Source: Ustilago trichophora
Lineage: Eukaryota > Basidiomycota > Ustilaginomycetes > Ustilaginales > Ustilaginaceae
Direction of reading: 5' to 3'
DNA length: 64,000 nucleotides
Assembly (NCBI GenBank): GCA_900323505.1
Contig: OOIN01000028.1
Location: forward strand, 248,001 to 312,000
The position numbers were made by a program, and so were the translations under genes. The notes under the pieces were generated by a model that searched no databases, was not told the DNA's origin, and saw only the letters and a program-made list of their open reading frames with translations. This document shows positions 60,191-64,000 of this stretch, in pieces; position 1 is the stretch's first letter, and every line of letters begins with the position of its first letter.

Positions 60191-61168
60191 GGTGAACTAG
60201 TATGTGGTTCACTGATATCGGTCTTTATAAAGTTGTAAAGGTGCCTCGAGTTGCTTGTTGCAAGGATTGCGCTGGCGACAGGCTGAGCGCCAGTGAGAGA
60301 AGCGCCGGATGCAGGCGCCGGATGCAAAAAATTGGCAGAATCGAAACTGAAAGTGTGGGCGTAGGTGATGGATGTAGATGGTGGTAGAGAGGCGGCGATG
60401 GATGGCATGTACTGCGATCAAGGCCATGCAGAAGCGCGTGCATCCGGGTTTTGGCGCAAGAGAGAGTGTTGGTCTGACAGGCTCAGTCAAATATGACTTT
60501 CTTGGACAGTTCAAAAAATAAAAAGGGTTGGAGACATTAGAGAGAGCGCGTGTTTGTATGGTTTGGACTGCTCAGTGAGCTCGACCCTTTCGACCCTTCG
60601 TCATGCGGCGCAGCAAAAGGCCAAAAAATTGTCAGGGTTGCAGAGGGGGCGCGCGCCTCGAAAGAAAGAGTGTTGCTTGGGGGCTGAGTGTTTGTTTCGC
60701 GTCGTGGTCCATCACGTGATGATAGCTCAAATGCATCGGCTTAACAATTTGCAACATTTTGTTCCACTTCGCAACCTCAAATGGTCATGAACTCTGACTT
60801 TGGTCGAATGCCTCTCTGGGTTCATCATGCAAGGATGGTCCACAAAAGGAAGCGACACAGGCTATAGTGGACGCAGTGGTGCGCATATGCCTCGGTCGAG
60901 CGGCTAAAAGTACAAAAGAGAAGATGCGAGAGGACAGGGTCTATGAAAGAGGTCCGTGGTCGGAGATTTAGAATAGGACGAGATTGAGGCGTTCTTCAAG
61001 GAGTTGAAGCCCGAGAGAGAGCCGAGAGAGGGCTGCAGAAGAAATGTATTGCTGAGCCGTCGTCAAACTCTGTACGTCGACACCCTGGCTTCCAGGTGGG
61101 ATTGTTCTTGTCAGACCAAGGTTGTGGATGGGTCGGATCAGATAGGGTGTGGTGGCAGTGATAGCCCT
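60191..61168. promoter_or_regulatory. Upstream region of the condensin gene
   Basis: A 978-bp region between two minus-strand genes. TTTATAAA at 60224-60231 lies only 34 bp before the condensin ATG. A CACGTGATGA motif occurs at about 60713-60722. No gene was recognised. Confidence 0.4.
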
Positions 61169-61573
61169 TTACTTTTTGTTCATGTTCTTCTTCTTATCAT
61201 CGGCATCACCGTCTGCGGCCCTCTTCATGATGGTAAGGGGGCCACCCTTGGATGCACGGCTGACCATCTCTTGCTCGATCCTGGCGGTGATGGAAGCAGT
61301 CTGCTTCTGCTTGGTCTTGGCGGCCTGCACTGCGGCCTTTTTCTTGGGAGCGATGACACGGGCTGTTCAGCATAAGCAGGCAATCGTACTGGTCAGCATC
61401 TTCAAAACTGCTTCCGATCTTGCAAGTAGAGACCTGCCAACAGTTCTGCAGTCGTCTCAGCATGGAAAGGATGGCTACTTACGACCTCGCTTAGGACCAG
61501 ACTTGGCCTTGGCACCCGACTTTGGCGATGCGCCTGCCTTGTTAGGCTTGGCTGGCTTGAATCCTTGCGCCAT
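61169..61573 (-). CDS. UPF0390 family small basic protein, one intron
   Basis: Exons are 61483-61573 and 61169-61362, giving 94 residues. The 120-nt intron has GTAAGT and AACAG ends and rebuilds a Pro codon. It starts [14 protein letters not shown], continues [19 protein letters not shown] across the junction, and ends with a basic tail. This is the pattern of the UPF0390 family (human C19orf53), small Lys-rich proteins reported as nucleolar-type but without a firm function. The MAQG start and the RVIAPKK block are the diagnostic pieces. Confidence 0.85.
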
Positions 61574-63763
<2,190 letters not shown>

Positions 63764-63900
63764 TGATCACCCTTCTGTTCTTACACTTCATACACTTGGT
63801 CAAAGCATCTCAATATATACCCGCACACAGACTCTTCTGATGTGACTGATGAGCAAGAGGAAGAAGTCACTGACATTACTGAGAGCGCCTAAGTTGACAC
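63764..63900. terminator. Short convergent 3' region
   Basis: A 137-bp gap between the convergent stop codons of the Siw14-like gene and the partial right-edge gene, expected to hold both transcript ends. No specific signal was assigned. Confidence 0.35.
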
Positions 63901-64000
63901 TCACTCGCTCTTCTGCCGCTTCCTCCGCTCCCCCTCCGACCCTTTCTGCGTCGGTGGGACGGGATCCTTCTTCTTCTTGGCCCCTTTAGCCGGAGGAGGT
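63901..64000 (-). CDS. C-terminal tail of an unidentified protein (runs off right edge)
   Basis: On the reverse strand the last 33 codons before a TGA at 63903 are open and read a strongly basic tail, beginning PPPAKGAKKKKDPVPPTQKG and ending RRKRQKSE. Such Lys/Arg tails are common in nuclear or nucleolar proteins. The family cannot be identified from this fragment, and the reading is accepted mainly because it is open to the window edge with plausible codon use. Confidence 0.4.
   Translation of the reverse strand, partial: PPPAKGAKKKKDPVPPTQKGSEGERRKRQKSE

Noticed and set aside
60716..60797. Second box C/D-like pair (GTGATGA with CTGA about 75 nt downstream)
   Set aside because: No terminal stem, and the sequence before the CTGA did not match any rRNA segment I could recall. 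The GTGATGA is part of a CACGTGATGA promoter-like motif.

Overview
The window looks like nuclear DNA of a smut fungus (Basidiomycota, Ustilaginomycotina, in or near Ustilago/Sporisorium/Pseudozyma). This rests on dense, mostly intronless genes with long Ser/Ala/Gln-rich low-complexity segments, a few short GTAAGT...YAG introns, C-ending codon preference in strongly expressed genes, and a purely eukaryotic gene set. The genus is inferred from style and was not tested by a search. No transposon, CRISPR array, rRNA or tRNA gene was found.

Layout, left to right. 1-6.3 kb: partial glucose-6-phosphate isomerase (-), a KHDC4/BLOM7-type KH splicing protein (+), a DUF1769 protein (-) and glutamate-cysteine ligase (-). 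7.5-16.1 kb: an ICT1-type mitoribosome rescue factor (+), a WRAP53/TCAB1-like WD40 protein (-) and a 1,903-codon mitochondrial DNA polymerase gamma (+) whose C-terminus carries an LYR/Cup1-like module. 17.7-25.5 kb: an Ala-rich coiled-coil protein of unknown function (+), succinate dehydrogenase subunit C (+, one intron), an M16 metalloprotease (-) and the copper chaperone COX17 (+, one intron). 26.2-37.7 kb: a fused Met8-Met1 siroheme synthase (+), an unknown coiled-coil protein (-), a TauD-type sulfonate dioxygenase (+), pyruvate decarboxylase (+) and an aldo/keto reductase (-).

39.0-49.7 kb: a BRAP2/Etp1 RING-UBP ubiquitin ligase (-), a Cdc14-type septation network protein (+), an intergenic box C/D snoRNA candidate whose guide fits 18S rRNA, and a large unknown two-exon gene (-). 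51.3-64 kb: a short-chain dehydrogenase with eight exons including an 18-nt microexon (+), SAGA subunit Spt20 (-), an NME6-type nucleoside diphosphate kinase (+, one intron), condensin subunit Cnd2/Brn1 (-), a UPF0390 small protein (-, one intron), a Siw14-type phosphatase (+), and the tail of a gene running off the right edge (-).

The genes are mainly housekeeping. Two loose themes stand out. Mitochondrial function is represented by the rescue factor, POLG, SDHC, COX17, NME6 and probably the M16 protease. Sulfur and thiol metabolism is represented by siroheme synthase, the TauD dioxygenase and glutamate-cysteine ligase. The most unusual items are the POLG-LYR fusion, the snoRNA candidate predicted to direct Gm1126 (yeast numbering) of 18S rRNA, and the microexon-containing dehydrogenase.
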